The translations under genes were made by a program, and so were the position numbers. Shown here piece by piece: positions 1-7,002 of a stretch of DNA of 64,000 bases. Below the pieces are notes generated by a model. It saw only the letters and a list, made by a program, of their open reading frames with translations. It did no database searches and was not told where the DNA came from. Positions within the stretch are counted from its first letter, which is position 1, and each line of letters begins with the position of its first letter. This DNA is from Pseudomonadota bacterium (GTDB taxonomy: Bacteria > Desulfobacterota > Syntrophorhabdia > Syntrophorhabdales > Syntrophorhabdaceae), in the NCBI GenBank assembly GCA_026388255.1, contig JAPLKC010000042.1:1-64000 (forward strand). The letters run 5' to 3'.

Positions 1-353
1 GTTGAGATGAGTTATTGTATCATATGAAGGCATAAAATGCCAGTTTATTGTATACTATTGTGGACATTGTAGCAAAATAGTTGGACTACCCTCGCAAAGG
101 TTAAGGGGATTTGGGCAACAGGCCGTTTATTCTTGACATTGAAGCCTTTTGTGAACCTCTGATGCTATGTTCCACCATAACACAGATTTCATTCTGCCGC
201 CCCCGGAGCTTTACGCCTTTGCCCCGCAGAGAAGCGTTGCCCTTGCGTGAGACATTATGGGGCCAGGACTTGCGCAACCCGGCATCGTAATCTATGAGGC
301 AAGGATTCTTGACGAGATCGATCAAAGGCAGCGCTTCGGGCTCAACAGGTCTA
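1..353. other. Window-edge stretch without a recognised gene
   Basis: No recognisable protein or RNA gene was found here. On the minus strand a frame is open from about 352 down to a stop at 101 (TTG at 325 would give 74 residues). It is basic, has no clear ribosome-binding site, and resembles no family I know. It starts immediately beyond the stop of the Nudix gene in a different frame, so it may be a remnant joined there by rearrangement. Positions 1-100 are AT-rich and show nothing. Confidence 0.3.
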
Positions 354-905
354 TTATGATTTCAGGATGTTCCTGAACTGGAGGAGTATCCTGCACGTAG
401 CGCCCCATATCCGGTCACCATTGTAATGAAATGAAGGAACCTGCTCGACCCTGCCTTCATATTCGGCTTGTTCCATAACAGGATCGGTTTCCATCAAAAA
501 CTTGAGAGGCAAATATATAAGGTATGCTACTTCCTGTGGATTTGTCTTGAATGTATATGGATATGGCATAATACCCACATAAGGTGATATCACAAAACCT
601 GTAAAAGTTATCATATCATCTAACTTTCCGATCACCCTGACATCCTTTTTTCTGAGGCCTATCTCTTCAAAGCATTCCCGCAGGGCAGTATTAAGCTTGC
701 TGCTGTCTTCGTCTTCACACATACCACCGGGGAACGATACTTCACCCTTATGCGCTTTTACCATTTCAGTCCTTTTTGTGAGGACAATAAATGTCTCCCC
801 GTCCTTTTCAAATATCGGTATCATAACGCCTGCGCATATATCCTGAGGGCTTTCCAATATCTTTCCAATATAACTATTCAGTTTTTCTTTAATAAGAGAG
901 ATCAT
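354..905 (-). CDS. CoA-type Nudix hydrolase (NudL/YeaB family)
   Basis: A 183-residue Nudix pyrophosphohydrolase, probably cleaving coenzyme A or a related nucleoside diphosphate derivative to 3',5'-ADP-type products and 4'-phosphopantetheine. The UPF0035/CoA signature is visible as LTKRTEMVKAHKGEVSFPGG (about residues 42-61), running straight into the Nudix box with conserved GG, TALRE and the metal-binding EE of FEEIGL. Length fits the family (about 180-220). The ATG at 905 lies behind a purine-rich AATAGGGT. It is a monocistronic-looking gene downstream of the MFS gene on the same strand. Substrate is inferred from the family signature; another Nudix specificity cannot be excluded. Confidence 0.85.
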   Translation of the reverse strand: MISLIKEKLNSYIGKILESPQDICAGVMIPIFEKDGETFIVLTKRTEMVKAHKGEVSFPGGMCEDEDSSKLNTALRECFEEIGLRKKDVRVIGKLDDMITFTGFVISPYVGIMPYPYTFKTNPQEVAYLIYLPLKFLMETDPVMEQAEYEGRVEQVPSFHYNGDRIWGATCRILLQFRNILKS

Positions 906-1032
906 ACCCTATTTAACAATGATTTTTTTATGAAATCAATGTAAAATCAACAAGATCGTCCGGGTGCCCAGGTTGTCCTCAATACTTGCCCTAATTCCAT
1001 TTCCAAAGTGTCGGCTTGGATGAAACTTGTTA

Positions 1033-2340
1033 TTATTTCTTTTTGAGTGTTTCCTTGGAAAACATGATGCTGATAAGGGACAGAAGACTTGTAATAAAAA
1101 AGATCCATAGCATAAGTTTATAGGCGGACGGTTGGTACATGCCTTGAATTTTACCTGCCTTATCAAGCACATAACCCATAAGAGGCTGGAACATGATCCC
1201 TCCGATGAATGGGAATATATTCATGGTTCCCATGGAAGTGCCCGCAATTTCAGGCGGGAAAAGTTCTTTTGTGGCAACAATTGCTATAGTGCCGACTGAA
1301 CTTATCGTAATGCCCATAACAAAAAAGACTATATATAGCCCTAATATGGATAGATTATTGTAGAAGATAAGCATGAAAAGCCAGCATATCGAATTAAGAA
1401 TTGAAGTGCTGACCAGCACCTTCTTTCTGCTCATGAGCGTCTTATCAGAAAAATGCCCCAGGACAGGGCTCAAAAATATCATGGCAAAGGCAATCATTGA
1501 GAGAATATTTCCCGTGGTCTGCTTGGAAAGCTTATAAACATCAATAAGATAGGGGCCTGCCCACAGACCGAAAAAGCCGAAAAGAGCGCCTCCCCGGAAT
1601 ATAAACCAGATTGCGATAGCCCAGAAATGTTTTTCCCTTAAAATCAGTCTTAAGTCATCCATTACTTTTTTGTTTGTCTTGTCCGAATAGGCTATCGGCT
1701 CGGTAAGTATGCCGGGTAAGCCTTTTTTTTCTGGCGTATCGGCGACAAACAGGCTTGTAAGGATGACAGGTATCAAAGAACATATCCCTATTGTTATAAA
1801 CGATTCCCGCCACCCGAAGCCTTGCAGAAGAAAGGCAAGGGGTGTTGTTGCTGTGAGCCATCCTACACCGCCTACTGCCATGAGGACGCCCGAGACTCTT
1901 GCGAATTCAGTTGCCCTGAACCAGTTGGCGAGCAACCTCATAGACGATATGAAGATCGCCGAGACGCCGAGCCCGACAAATATCCTCGCAATAATTGCGA
2001 ACCTGAAGTTCGGCGAAAACCCGAATAAAACAGCGCCAAGGGCAGCGATGAGGCTGAACAGGGTTATAACTTTTTTCGGCCCCCAGGCGTCGGCAAGTAT
2101 ACCGACAGGTATCTGCATGATACAGTAAGAATAGAAATATGCTGAGGCGAGCACACCGAGCTGTGCCCCCGATATGTCAAATGTCCTGATCAGTTCCGGG
2201 GCTGCAACAGCCGGTGAAACCCTGTGGAAATAGACAAGCAGGTATTGTATGGCAAGGATCCAGAATATGATCCATCTGTATCTCAATGTTTTGTTCAAGT
2301 ATTTGTCAAGCATGCCGGGTTGTTGATGTAACTTCCGCAT
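1033..2340 (-). CDS. MFS transporter
   Basis: A 435-residue major facilitator superfamily permease with about twelve hydrophobic segments and a central cytoplasmic loop near residues 205-225. The early part carries the MFS motif-A-like loop GILADAWGPKK between TM2 and TM3 (about residues 78-88). The YFHRVSPAVAAPEL segment after TM1 is seen in the sugar-phosphate/organic-anion permease branch, but the substrate cannot be read from sequence. The start lies 8 bases beyond the plsY stop, so the two probably share a transcript. An alternative ATG at 2313 would remove nine residues and is nearly as plausible, because no strong ribosome-binding site precedes either. Confidence 0.8.
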   Translation of the reverse strand: MRKLHQQPGMLDKYLNKTLRYRWIIFWILAIQYLLVYFHRVSPAVAAPELIRTFDISGAQLGVLASAYFYSYCIMQIPVGILADAWGPKKVITLFSLIAALGAVLFGFSPNFRFAIIARIFVGLGVSAIFISSMRLLANWFRATEFARVSGVLMAVGGVGWLTATTPLAFLLQGFGWRESFITIGICSLIPVILTSLFVADTPEKKGLPGILTEPIAYSDKTNKKVMDDLRLILREKHFWAIAIWFIFRGGALFGFFGLWAGPYLIDVYKLSKQTTGNILSMIAFAMIFLSPVLGHFSDKTLMSRKKVLVSTSILNSICWLFMLIFYNNLSILGLYIVFFVMGITISSVGTIAIVATKELFPPEIAGTSMGTMNIFPFIGGIMFQPLMGYVLDKAGKIQGMYQPSAYKLMLWIFFITSLLSLISIMFSKETLKKK

Positions 2341-2348
2341 ATGAATGA

Positions 2349-2939
2349 TCAGCCTGAACGGCCGAATCTGTTTTCCTTGCCCGCGATAAGCCTTTTGATA
2401 TTATCCTTGTGCTTTATGAATATTAATATGCCTACAACCAGAGAAAGATAGGTATATTCCATTGGCGCCTTCAATATTAACAGAGCAAAAGGCATGACGG
2501 CTGTCCCGATGAGCGACCCCAGTGATACAAAACGCCATTTTAAAAACGTCAGTATAAAAATAATAAAACTTATCAATATTGCATACGGGCTTATTGCGAT
2601 ATAGACACCGAGAGCAGTGGCAACACCTTTGCCTCCTTTGAATTTCAGATAAACCGGAAAGAGGTGTCCAAGGAAAGTGGCCAATCCGATTGCAGCGATT
2701 ACAGGAGAGGGTAATCCGGAATTAATAGCTATTAAGGTCGGGATAAGTCCTTTCAGGGCATCCCCTATGAGCGTGAGCAGACCAAAGGCTTTACCTGCCG
2801 CCCTCATGACATTCGTAGCGCCTATGTTGCCGCTCCCGGTCTTTCTCGGGTCAATCCCCTTTATTTTCGAAAGGATTACGCCAACAGGTATGGCGCCGAT
2901 AAGGTATGCAAGTACAATATAAAGGATATATATGGTCAT
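2349..2939 (-). CDS. plsY: Glycerol-3-phosphate acyltransferase PlsY
   Basis: A 196-residue integral membrane acyltransferase that transfers the acyl group of acyl-phosphate to glycerol-3-phosphate, the first step of phospholipid synthesis together with PlsX. All three family motifs are visible on the cytoplasmic loops: GSGNIGATNVMRAAGK (about residues 36-51), GDALKG (about 59-64) and the phosphate-binding FKGGKGVAT (about 99-107). About five to seven hydrophobic segments and the length are typical. The MFS gene follows after 8 bases on the same strand. plsX is not in this window. Confidence 0.95.
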   Translation of the reverse strand: MTIYILYIVLAYLIGAIPVGVILSKIKGIDPRKTGSGNIGATNVMRAAGKAFGLLTLIGDALKGLIPTLIAINSGLPSPVIAAIGLATFLGHLFPVYLKFKGGKGVATALGVYIAISPYAILISFIIFILTFLKWRFVSLGSLIGTAVMPFALLILKAPMEYTYLSLVVGILIFIKHKDNIKRLIAGKENRFGRSG

Positions 2940-3032
2940 TGTTTAATAAGGATATTAATAAAAAACATCCTATGTTGTCAATAAGGCTGTGTCCGGAGTT
3001 TCCTGACAACAGATAATCAAGTGCACCACAAT

Positions 3033-3349
3033 ATGATTTACGGGAAAAGCATCACCTTTCTTCCATTTGAGAATAAGATACTGATCTCTCTCATAATCCT
3101 TGTCCCCATAGGCTTTTACAGTAAATTCTATTCAGGTCCAGCTTCTCAGTGGGTAAATGATTTGTAATGCGGTGTATTCTACGAGATGTTCTGGTATCTG
3201 GTATTTCTCTTTGTTTTCCCAAAGGCAAAACCATATCGGGGAACACTTTTGCCTGGTCAGATTTTCCTTACTATTTTATTGGAAGTGGAATCGGATGGCA
3301 TGTAATGGTGATGTTGAAGATAGATAGGAATGATATGTTTGATACGTAA
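3033..3349 (+). pseudogene. DUF2809 membrane protein, broken
   Basis: Remains of a DUF2809-family gene, a small uncharacterised membrane protein usually around 120-130 residues. From ATG 3033 (or GTG 3021) one frame reads through KFYSGPASQWVNDL, a family hallmark, then meets a TAA at 3165. The same frame continues with CGVFYEMFWYLVFLFVFPKAKP, also family-like, to about 3230. The family C-terminus (GNTFAWSDFPYYFIGSGIGW) then appears in a different frame up to 3349. So there is one nonsense codon, one frameshift, and a shortfall of roughly 25-30 codons between the two conserved parts. The match to DUF2809 is from memory of the family. Confidence 0.7.
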
Positions 3350-3504
3350 AGGTTGTTGTTGAGACTCAAAACAATAACTTTCTAATATCAAAAATCCGGC
3401 AGAGTCATGAAAAACTTGATCATTTCATCAATACCTGATGGTGAACATGGAATAATCTTGCATTTTCAAAAATAATTATACATACTTGTTCTGATGTTAC
3501 AAAT

Positions 3505-3521
3505 GGTTTCACGGAGAAACC
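3505..3521. repeat. Hairpin in the cold-shock gene leader
   Basis: GGTTTC and GAAACC (perfect six-base arms) around a five-base loop, ending about 22 bases before the cold-shock start codon. It lies in the 5' leader of a gene class whose leaders are known to fold and control translation by temperature. That this hairpin does so is inference. Confidence 0.4.
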
Positions 3522-3543
3522 CAATACATAAGGAGTATTAAAG

Positions 3544-3750
3544 ATGCCAGAAGGAAAAGTTAAATGGTTTAATGATGCAAAGGGATTTGGTTTTATCGAG
3601 CAGGAAGGTGGCAAGGATCTATTCGTACATCATTCCGCGATTCAGGGAGAAGGTTTTAAATCGCTGGCCGAGGGTGATCTTGTCAGTTTTGATATCGTCC
3701 AGGGCCCCAAGGGTCCTGCTGCTGAGAATGTTCGCAAGCTGAAGAACTGA
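3544..3750 (+). CDS. Cold-shock domain protein (CspA family)
   Basis: A 68-residue single cold-shock domain that binds single-stranded RNA or DNA and acts as an RNA chaperone. Starts with the canonical [15 protein letters not shown], which contains RNP1 (KGFGFI), followed by RNP2 as LFVHHS. The acidic-glycine linker and the GPAAENV end are typical. An AAGGAG ribosome-binding site precedes the ATG at good spacing. The gene stands alone, with a leader of more than 150 bases between it and the DUF2809 remnant. Bacteria usually carry several paralogues, so a specific Csp letter is not assigned. Confidence 0.95.
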   Translation: MPEGKVKWFNDAKGFGFIEQEGGKDLFVHHSAIQGEGFKSLAEGDLVSFDIVQGPKGPAAENVRKLKN

Positions 3751-3851
3751 TTATAGGGGTTTTAATATTTTAGGCCTGCAAGGAAGACCAGGATAAATTA
3801 ACCCGGTGTCCCTGAAAGTGGCCAAGATCAACGGCATGGGGTAATAGCAAC

Positions 3852-4034
3852 TCAGCGTTTAATATAAGCATTCAGCCCTATGGTAACAGGCTTACCATCC
3901 ACTTCAGCAGTGGTAACGGTATTCCCATGCGTACTTGCTACTACAAGGGTTTTGCCGGATGATGACGGTGTTGGCTTTTCCAGGTCAATTTCGATGAAGA
4001 GTTTGTTATCTTTGATTTCAACTTTCATAGCCAT
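3852..4034 (-). CDS. Small conserved hypothetical protein
   Basis: A 60-residue protein without a signal peptide, membrane segment or cysteine. It begins MAMKVEIKDNKLFIEIDLEK, predicted as two beta strands, followed by a proline-serine linker and KTLVVASTHGN. A GGAG ribosome-binding site lies 8 bases before the ATG, which supports real translation. I recall similar short proteins in other anaerobic proteobacteria, but no function is known to me. It may pair convergently with the cold-shock gene, whose stop is 100 bases away. Confidence 0.6.
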   Translation of the reverse strand: MAMKVEIKDNKLFIEIDLEKPTPSSSGKTLVVASTHGNTVTTAEVDGKPVTIGLNAYIKR

Positions 4035-4114
4035 GGTTGATTCTCCTATTCGGTTATTGAGTAGTATTACCTTACCTGCCTATCCGGAACGTGTCAATAA
4101 AAATAAGACACCCC

Positions 4115-4366
4115 ATGAATAATTACGTCTACATTCTGGAATGCTCCGATAAAACCCTATACACAGGTACCACCAATAATATAGAAAAGAGAATCCAGGA
4201 GCATAACAATACCAGGGCAGGCGCAAAGTATACACGGGGCCGTAGGCCCGTAAGGTTGGTCTATGTAGAAGCATGTTCCACTCCTTCTATTGCCTTAAAG
4301 CGAGAAGCAGAGATAAAGAAATTATCCAGAGCAGAGAAATTGCTGCTCATAAGAAACTTCCGGTAA
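4115..4366 (+). CDS. GIY-YIG nuclease-fold protein (UPF0213/YhbQ-like)
   Basis: An 83-residue minimal GIY-YIG domain. The fold motifs are YVYILECSDKTLYTGTTNNI (residues 3-22) with the paired tyrosines, a conserved arginine in EKRIQEHN, and the closing GAKYTRGRRPVRLVY. The basic C-terminal helix (REAEIKKLSRAEKLLLI) is usual in the stand-alone YhbQ family. These proteins are proposed DNA-repair endonucleases, but no activity is firmly assigned. ATG 4115 is chosen because it begins the domain directly. An in-frame GTG at 4091 would add eight residues not found in the family. Confidence 0.85.
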   Translation: MNNYVYILECSDKTLYTGTTNNIEKRIQEHNNTRAGAKYTRGRRPVRLVYVEACSTPSIALKREAEIKKLSRAEKLLLIRNFR

Positions 4367-4421
4367 CCGCATTTTCTATATCTGTCTCGCTTGCTTTCAA
4401 TTTTCATGCGATTTTCATTAA

Positions 4422-4449
4422 GAAAAAGAAAGCGGACCCGAAGGCCCGC
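4422..4449 (-). terminator. Rho-independent terminator with UUCG loop
   Basis: Read on the minus strand: GCGGGCC, loop TTCG, GGTCCGC (one G-U pair), then TTTCTTTTT. It lies 28 bases beyond the stop of the small zinc-ribbon gene and 56 bases from the convergent GIY-YIG stop, so it ends the minus-strand transcript. Confidence 0.8.
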
Positions 4450-4476
4450 CTGGTCTTCATTTATTTCTTTGCCGGT

Positions 4477-4722
4477 TTATCTTTTTATCAGACATCCACA
4501 GGAAACAAGCCTCTTGCCACATTTCGGACATCTCTCCATATAACAGTCTTTATGATGGATTGCTCCGGGGACAACATTACAGACTGAACATCTTTCTTTT
4601 TCATCTTCAGGATATACTTCCCGCGGCCATGAACTATTATCTTCGAAATCAACATAGCTGTTAAAGCAGGTTGTTGTTTTCTGGTCTTCGATATCTTTGC
4701 TACAGTATTTGCATAAGCTCAT
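4477..4722 (-). CDS. Small zinc-ribbon protein
   Basis: An 81-residue cysteine-rich protein. It has an N-terminal CKYC, then CSVC with a histidine-rich HHKDC, then CPKCGKRLVSCGC near the end: several CxxC knuckles able to hold one or two zinc ions. No DNA-binding or enzymatic domain is recognisable. A ribosome-binding site AAAGGA precedes the ATG, and a strong terminator follows the gene, so it appears to be an independent transcription unit. Function unknown. Confidence 0.65.
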   Translation of the reverse strand: MSLCKYCSKDIEDQKTTTCFNSYVDFEDNSSWPREVYPEDEKERCSVCNVVPGAIHHKDCYMERCPKCGKRLVSCGCLIKR

Positions 4723-4829
4723 AGAAATTGTCCTTTGAGATATTTTATCGGCAAGATTTGTTTACCTTACAGTAATAGTTTCAAAATAGCAAGACAGTTG
4801 ATTTTATAAACTTGCCTCATGAAATCTCA

Positions 4830-5732
4830 CTATAGCGTTAGTTCATACCAAAAGACAGTCGGGTATCCTTGCGGATCACTCTTAAAAAGTTGCCTGACTA
4901 CTTCCGGCTTTCCATGCCTGCACCTCCATTCGTACGCTGTTGCTCGTCCTGTCGCATAAGCCGGGATGTTATCCGCTGTGGGACTTGTCTTGCAATAGTC
5001 TACCATCCCGGGGGTCGGCGCCTGTGACATGTCGGCTTTCTCCAGACAAGGGATATTGGCTCCAAATTGGCAAACCCATACCTTATGATTCATGCACCTC
5101 CACACTATGTTCTGTTGGAACTCTATTGGTGCATCAGCGGACACGATCCCTTGCCGGATTATGCCTTGAATAATAGAATTCGGGATCTTGGCGCCATTGT
5201 ATCGCTTATCTGGCGTGTCAATGGTCCCTACTGCTGCACAGTATGCAAAGGGGTTATTATATGTTGATTGCCCCGCCTCGATGTTGGAATTGCATTTTCC
5301 AGTATAATAATTCCACACATCGCAGATTTTTCCATTTTTGAATGTACAGGTTTCCTGCTCTTTGTCTGTGTTACTGTTACCCTTGACCTTATAATTTCCT
5401 CCTGTGATAGCGCAGTACTGAGCTGCAGGGGTGACATAGCCGGTGATTTTGATACCTCCGACCGGACACTCGCCGCGGAACATAGCCCACTCCTCGCATT
5501 GCCTGTTATCTTGGAATATGCACACGCCATATTCGCCGCCATCGTTGTGTTTCTTAATTACCAGTGTGCCGCCTTGCCTGATACAGTTTTCAGAAGCAGG
5601 ATTGGCGATCTGTCCTGCCGGCTTCTGCGCAGGCGCAGGCTGTGGTTCTGTGGTGAAAGCGTAACTAACCATTGTTACAACAAGACAAAGAGCTAACACC
5701 AATTTAAAAACTCGATATATTGTGTGAAACAT
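4830..5732 (-). CDS. Secreted cysteine-rich protein with two DUF333 domains
   Basis: A 300-residue exported protein. The first 26 residues form a signal peptide (hydrophobic run LVLALCLVVTMVSYAF). Two tandem DUF333 units follow: NPASENCIRQGG...CEEWAMFRGEC (about residues 44-90) and TPAAQYCAITGG...CDVWNYYTGKC (about 102-148), each with four cysteines likely paired in disulfides in the periplasm. The last half (residues 160-300) is another cysteine-containing module starting NPFAYCAAVG, with WRC repeated twice, which often accompanies DUF333. DUF333 was once linked to haemolysins; no enzymatic role is established. It stands alone, with 720 gene-free bases upstream. Confidence 0.75.
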   Translation of the reverse strand: MFHTIYRVFKLVLALCLVVTMVSYAFTTEPQPAPAQKPAGQIANPASENCIRQGGTLVIKKHNDGGEYGVCIFQDNRQCEEWAMFRGECPVGGIKITGYVTPAAQYCAITGGNYKVKGNSNTDKEQETCTFKNGKICDVWNYYTGKCNSNIEAGQSTYNNPFAYCAAVGTIDTPDKRYNGAKIPNSIIQGIIRQGIVSADAPIEFQQNIVWRCMNHKVWVCQFGANIPCLEKADMSQAPTPGMVDYCKTSPTADNIPAYATGRATAYEWRCRHGKPEVVRQLFKSDPQGYPTVFWYELTL

Positions 5733-6456
5733 AGCAAACCTCCTTACCCGCTTTTCGTATAAATCATTGTTTCATTTTTATATTGTGTGCAAATATGTCA
5801 ACAAAATTTTATAGTTTCCTTCATTGCCGCTTCAAAGATGGCATAAATTGCTTATTTGTGAAAAACTCAATTACAGCTATACGTAACAAAACCTGTTTTC
5901 CTCTCACTCACGGCACCTTCTTCTTGTAAATATAGCATATGATCATCCACCACATTCAGTCTTATTTGGAGTAACCATTTATTCCCACCTCCTGCCCGAC
6001 TCCGCTGCATGCCCACCTCATACCAATTCGCCTTCAATCATATAACTTCGTTACCTTGTCGTCACTCTCCTCGACGTACCGGAAAGCACGCCTGCTTCCG
6101 GGTACCCGCTCGCGGGTGTTCCTCGTTGCCCGGGTACCCTCTGGGTGCTATCTATAAATCCGAATTGGTATCAATTGCGTTACAGTAGTCCCGCTGCACT
6201 TTCAAGGTTCGACACCCTACAATATCGCTGGGTCGTGATGAGGCGGCCATGCCCCGGAAGGTCCTGGATGGTGGAGAGGTATCGGTGTTTAAGAGCTGGG
6301 TGGCCATGGTGTGGTGTACGTATACTATGACACGACACCCTGAGTTGGTGAACGGAAGAGATATTTTCCAGTATAATAAATGAAGGGTTACTTTGTTTTC
6401 CCTTTTGTCGTTACTTTTCAAGCACAAACTGGTATAAAAATAAAAAGGTCAAAACG
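5733..6456. other. 724-bp intergenic region
   Basis: No gene can be supported here. Positions 5733-5900 are very AT-rich and probably hold the promoter of the DUF333 gene. Positions 6020-6171 form an element bounded by inverted repeats (listed separately). Weak open frames near 6145-6427 on both strands lack ribosome-binding sites and family resemblance and look like chance frames in GC-richer DNA, possibly remnants of imported sequence. Confidence 0.5.
6020..6171. repeat. MITE-like element with terminal inverted repeats
   Basis: ATACCAATTCG at 6020-6030 and its exact complement CGAATTGGTAT at 6161-6171 enclose a GC-richer core in an otherwise AT-rich gap. Inside, CCGGGTACCC occurs twice (6098-6107 and 6130-6139). 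Size and structure fit a small non-coding mobile element. No target-site duplication is visible directly outside the ends, so mobility is inference. Confidence 0.4.
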
Positions 6457-6906
6457 ATGGCAATGGATGAATTTGATAAAAAAATATTGAATATGATGCA
6501 GGAGGAATTTCCTGTGGCCCAAAGACCCTTTGCCGAAGTGGGGAAGCCCCTTGGCCTGGAAGAGAAAGAGGTGATCGAAAGGGTCAGAAGGTTGAAAAAC
6601 GATGGCTATATAAGAAGGATAGGCCCTATCCTTGAACGAAAGAAACTCAAGTACGTTAGCACTCTTTGCGGGGTTCACGTGGATGAAGGCAAGCTAATGG
6701 ACTTTGTAGATGAGATCAATAAACACAGCGGCGTTACCCACAACTACGAGAGGGACGGCGATTTGAATATCTGGTTTACCATTGCTGCAAAAACAAGCGA
6801 TGAAATTGAAGGTTTCCTTTCAGACATGGAGAATAAGTACGCAATCAAAATTTACCGGTTCCCTGAAAAAAAGGTATTCAAGATAAAAACCTATTTCCCG
6901 GTGTGA
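6457..6906 (+). CDS. AhbA/AhbB-like siroheme decarboxylase subunit (Lrp/AsnC fold)
   Basis: A 149-residue protein with an Lrp/AsnC-type winged helix (residues 1-60) and an RAM-like C-terminal domain. It matches the siroheme-decarboxylase branch rather than amino-acid regulators: FPVAQRPFAEVGKPLGL, IRRIGPI, and GVTHNYERDGDLNIWFT (about residues 91-107), the substrate-pocket signature of AhbA, AhbB and NirDLGH. AhbA and AhbB act together to convert siroheme to 12,18-didecarboxysiroheme in the alternative haem pathway of anaerobes. Only one subunit-like gene is here, and no other haem gene is close. It could still be a regulator. polA follows 96 bases later. Confidence 0.75.
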   Translation: MAMDEFDKKILNMMQEEFPVAQRPFAEVGKPLGLEEKEVIERVRRLKNDGYIRRIGPILERKKLKYVSTLCGVHVDEGKLMDFVDEINKHSGVTHNYERDGDLNIWFTIAAKTSDEIEGFLSDMENKYAIKIYRFPEKKVFKIKTYFPV

Positions 6907-7002
6907 ACCATTGTAATGCACGATGTGCGCATACCAGGCGCCGCAGGTTAAAACCGGTGACTACCGGCGGCTGTTAAAATAAGTTTTATAAGGTTGCTAA
7001 TT

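Noticed and set aside
936-1172. Minus-strand 78-codon frame overlapping the MFS C-terminus
   Set aside because: Lies mostly inside the MFS gene in another frame and has no family resemblance.
3167-3349. Stand-alone 60-residue protein
   Set aside because: Only its C-terminal half matches anything (DUF2809), while the rest is the other frame of the same broken gene.
6061-6140. tRNA gene in the GC-rich hairpin region
   Set aside because: No T-loop (GTTCRANNC) or acceptor stem could be formed.
6145-6427. Frames on both strands at the end of the 724-bp gap
   Set aside because: No ribosome-binding site, mutually overlapping, no recognisable domains; most likely chance frames.
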